A stretch of 64,000 bases of DNA from Edaphocola flava. Its GTDB lineage: Bacteria; Bacteroidota; Bacteroidia; Chitinophagales; Chitinophagaceae. The stretch spans positions 124,001 through 188,000 of the forward strand of contig NZ_SAIQ01000005.1 of NCBI RefSeq assembly GCF_004118155.1, read 5' to 3'. Numbering within the stretch: position 1 is the stretch's first letter; each line of letters begins with the position of its first letter. Both the position numbers and the translations under genes were made by a program. The notes under the pieces are model-generated. The model saw nothing but the letters and a program-made list of their open reading frames with translations. It was not told where the DNA came from and ran no database searches. Positions 63,983 to 64,000 of this stretch are shown here, one piece after another.

Positions 63983-64000
63983 TATATTTCATAAGTGTTT

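Overview
The window looks like chromosomal DNA of a Bacteroidota bacterium, most likely a Chitinophagaceae relative. The evidence is C-terminal type IX secretion sorting domains, a SusC-type plug domain, promoters of the TTTG-N20-TAnnTTTG type, a long ispG with an insertion, and families largely confined to this phylum (DUF5777, DUF6089, DUF6051, GlmU-like fusion proteins). No rRNA, tRNA, insertion sequence, integrase or CRISPR array was seen. Most genes are housekeeping; the accessory content sits in small islands.

Region by region. 1-7.4 kb: a surface-polysaccharide block (NeuD-like acetyltransferase end, SIS-fold sugar-phosphate isomerase, lpxB, epimerase, two glycosyltransferases, DegT aminotransferase, CpsB-type phosphatase). 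7.4-9.2 kb: a phage-repressor-like island with a small divergent gene, two paralogous HTH/S24-like regulators and a perfect 57-bp palindrome just before the second. 9.2-16.1 kb: deacetylase-like protein, dusB, ispG, and a C10 cysteine peptidase with a linked lipoprotein. 16.3-20.5 kb: an isolated ribosomal fragment rplF-rplR-rpsE-rpmD-rplO-secY with its own promoter and terminator and unusually long, structured gaps. 20.5-25.4 kb: cytochrome/YceI/DUF5777 set, PA0069-type radical SAM protein, DUF6051 hydrolase, then a 580-bp repeat-rich gap.

25.4-33.8 kb: rny, folD, a T9SS cargo protein, HAD phosphatase, DUF6089 barrel, DUF2461, GlmU-like protein and tpiA. 33.8-38.8 kb: an AT-rich pair (small secreted Cys protein and a CxxC thioredoxin-like exported protein), DUF1345, two SUF-type Fe-S genes and a NamZ-like exo-muramidase. 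38.8-47.6 kb: argS, a DUF349 protein, alaS, mqnE (futalosine menaquinone route) and yeiH. 47.6-49.4 kb: a 21-bp tandem-repeat array that looks like a broken heptad-repeat gene, a membrane protein and a truncated-hemoglobin-like lipoprotein. 49.4-57.4 kb: a DUF4139 protein carrying an inserted TonB-plug domain, dnaK, and an active/inactive M16 peptidase pair. 57.4-64 kb: an ABC permease, a secreted HMA protein, a barrel protein and sdhCAB.

Together these point to an aerobic or microaerobic respiring, menaquinone-using Gram-negative cell with a rich exported proteome. The items most worth follow-up are the 57-bp palindrome with its paired regulators, the branched RNA-like structure between rplO and secY, the decayed 21-bp heptad array, the globin-like lipoprotein and the DUF4139/plug fusion. 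All calls rest on reading the sequence; no database search was possible.
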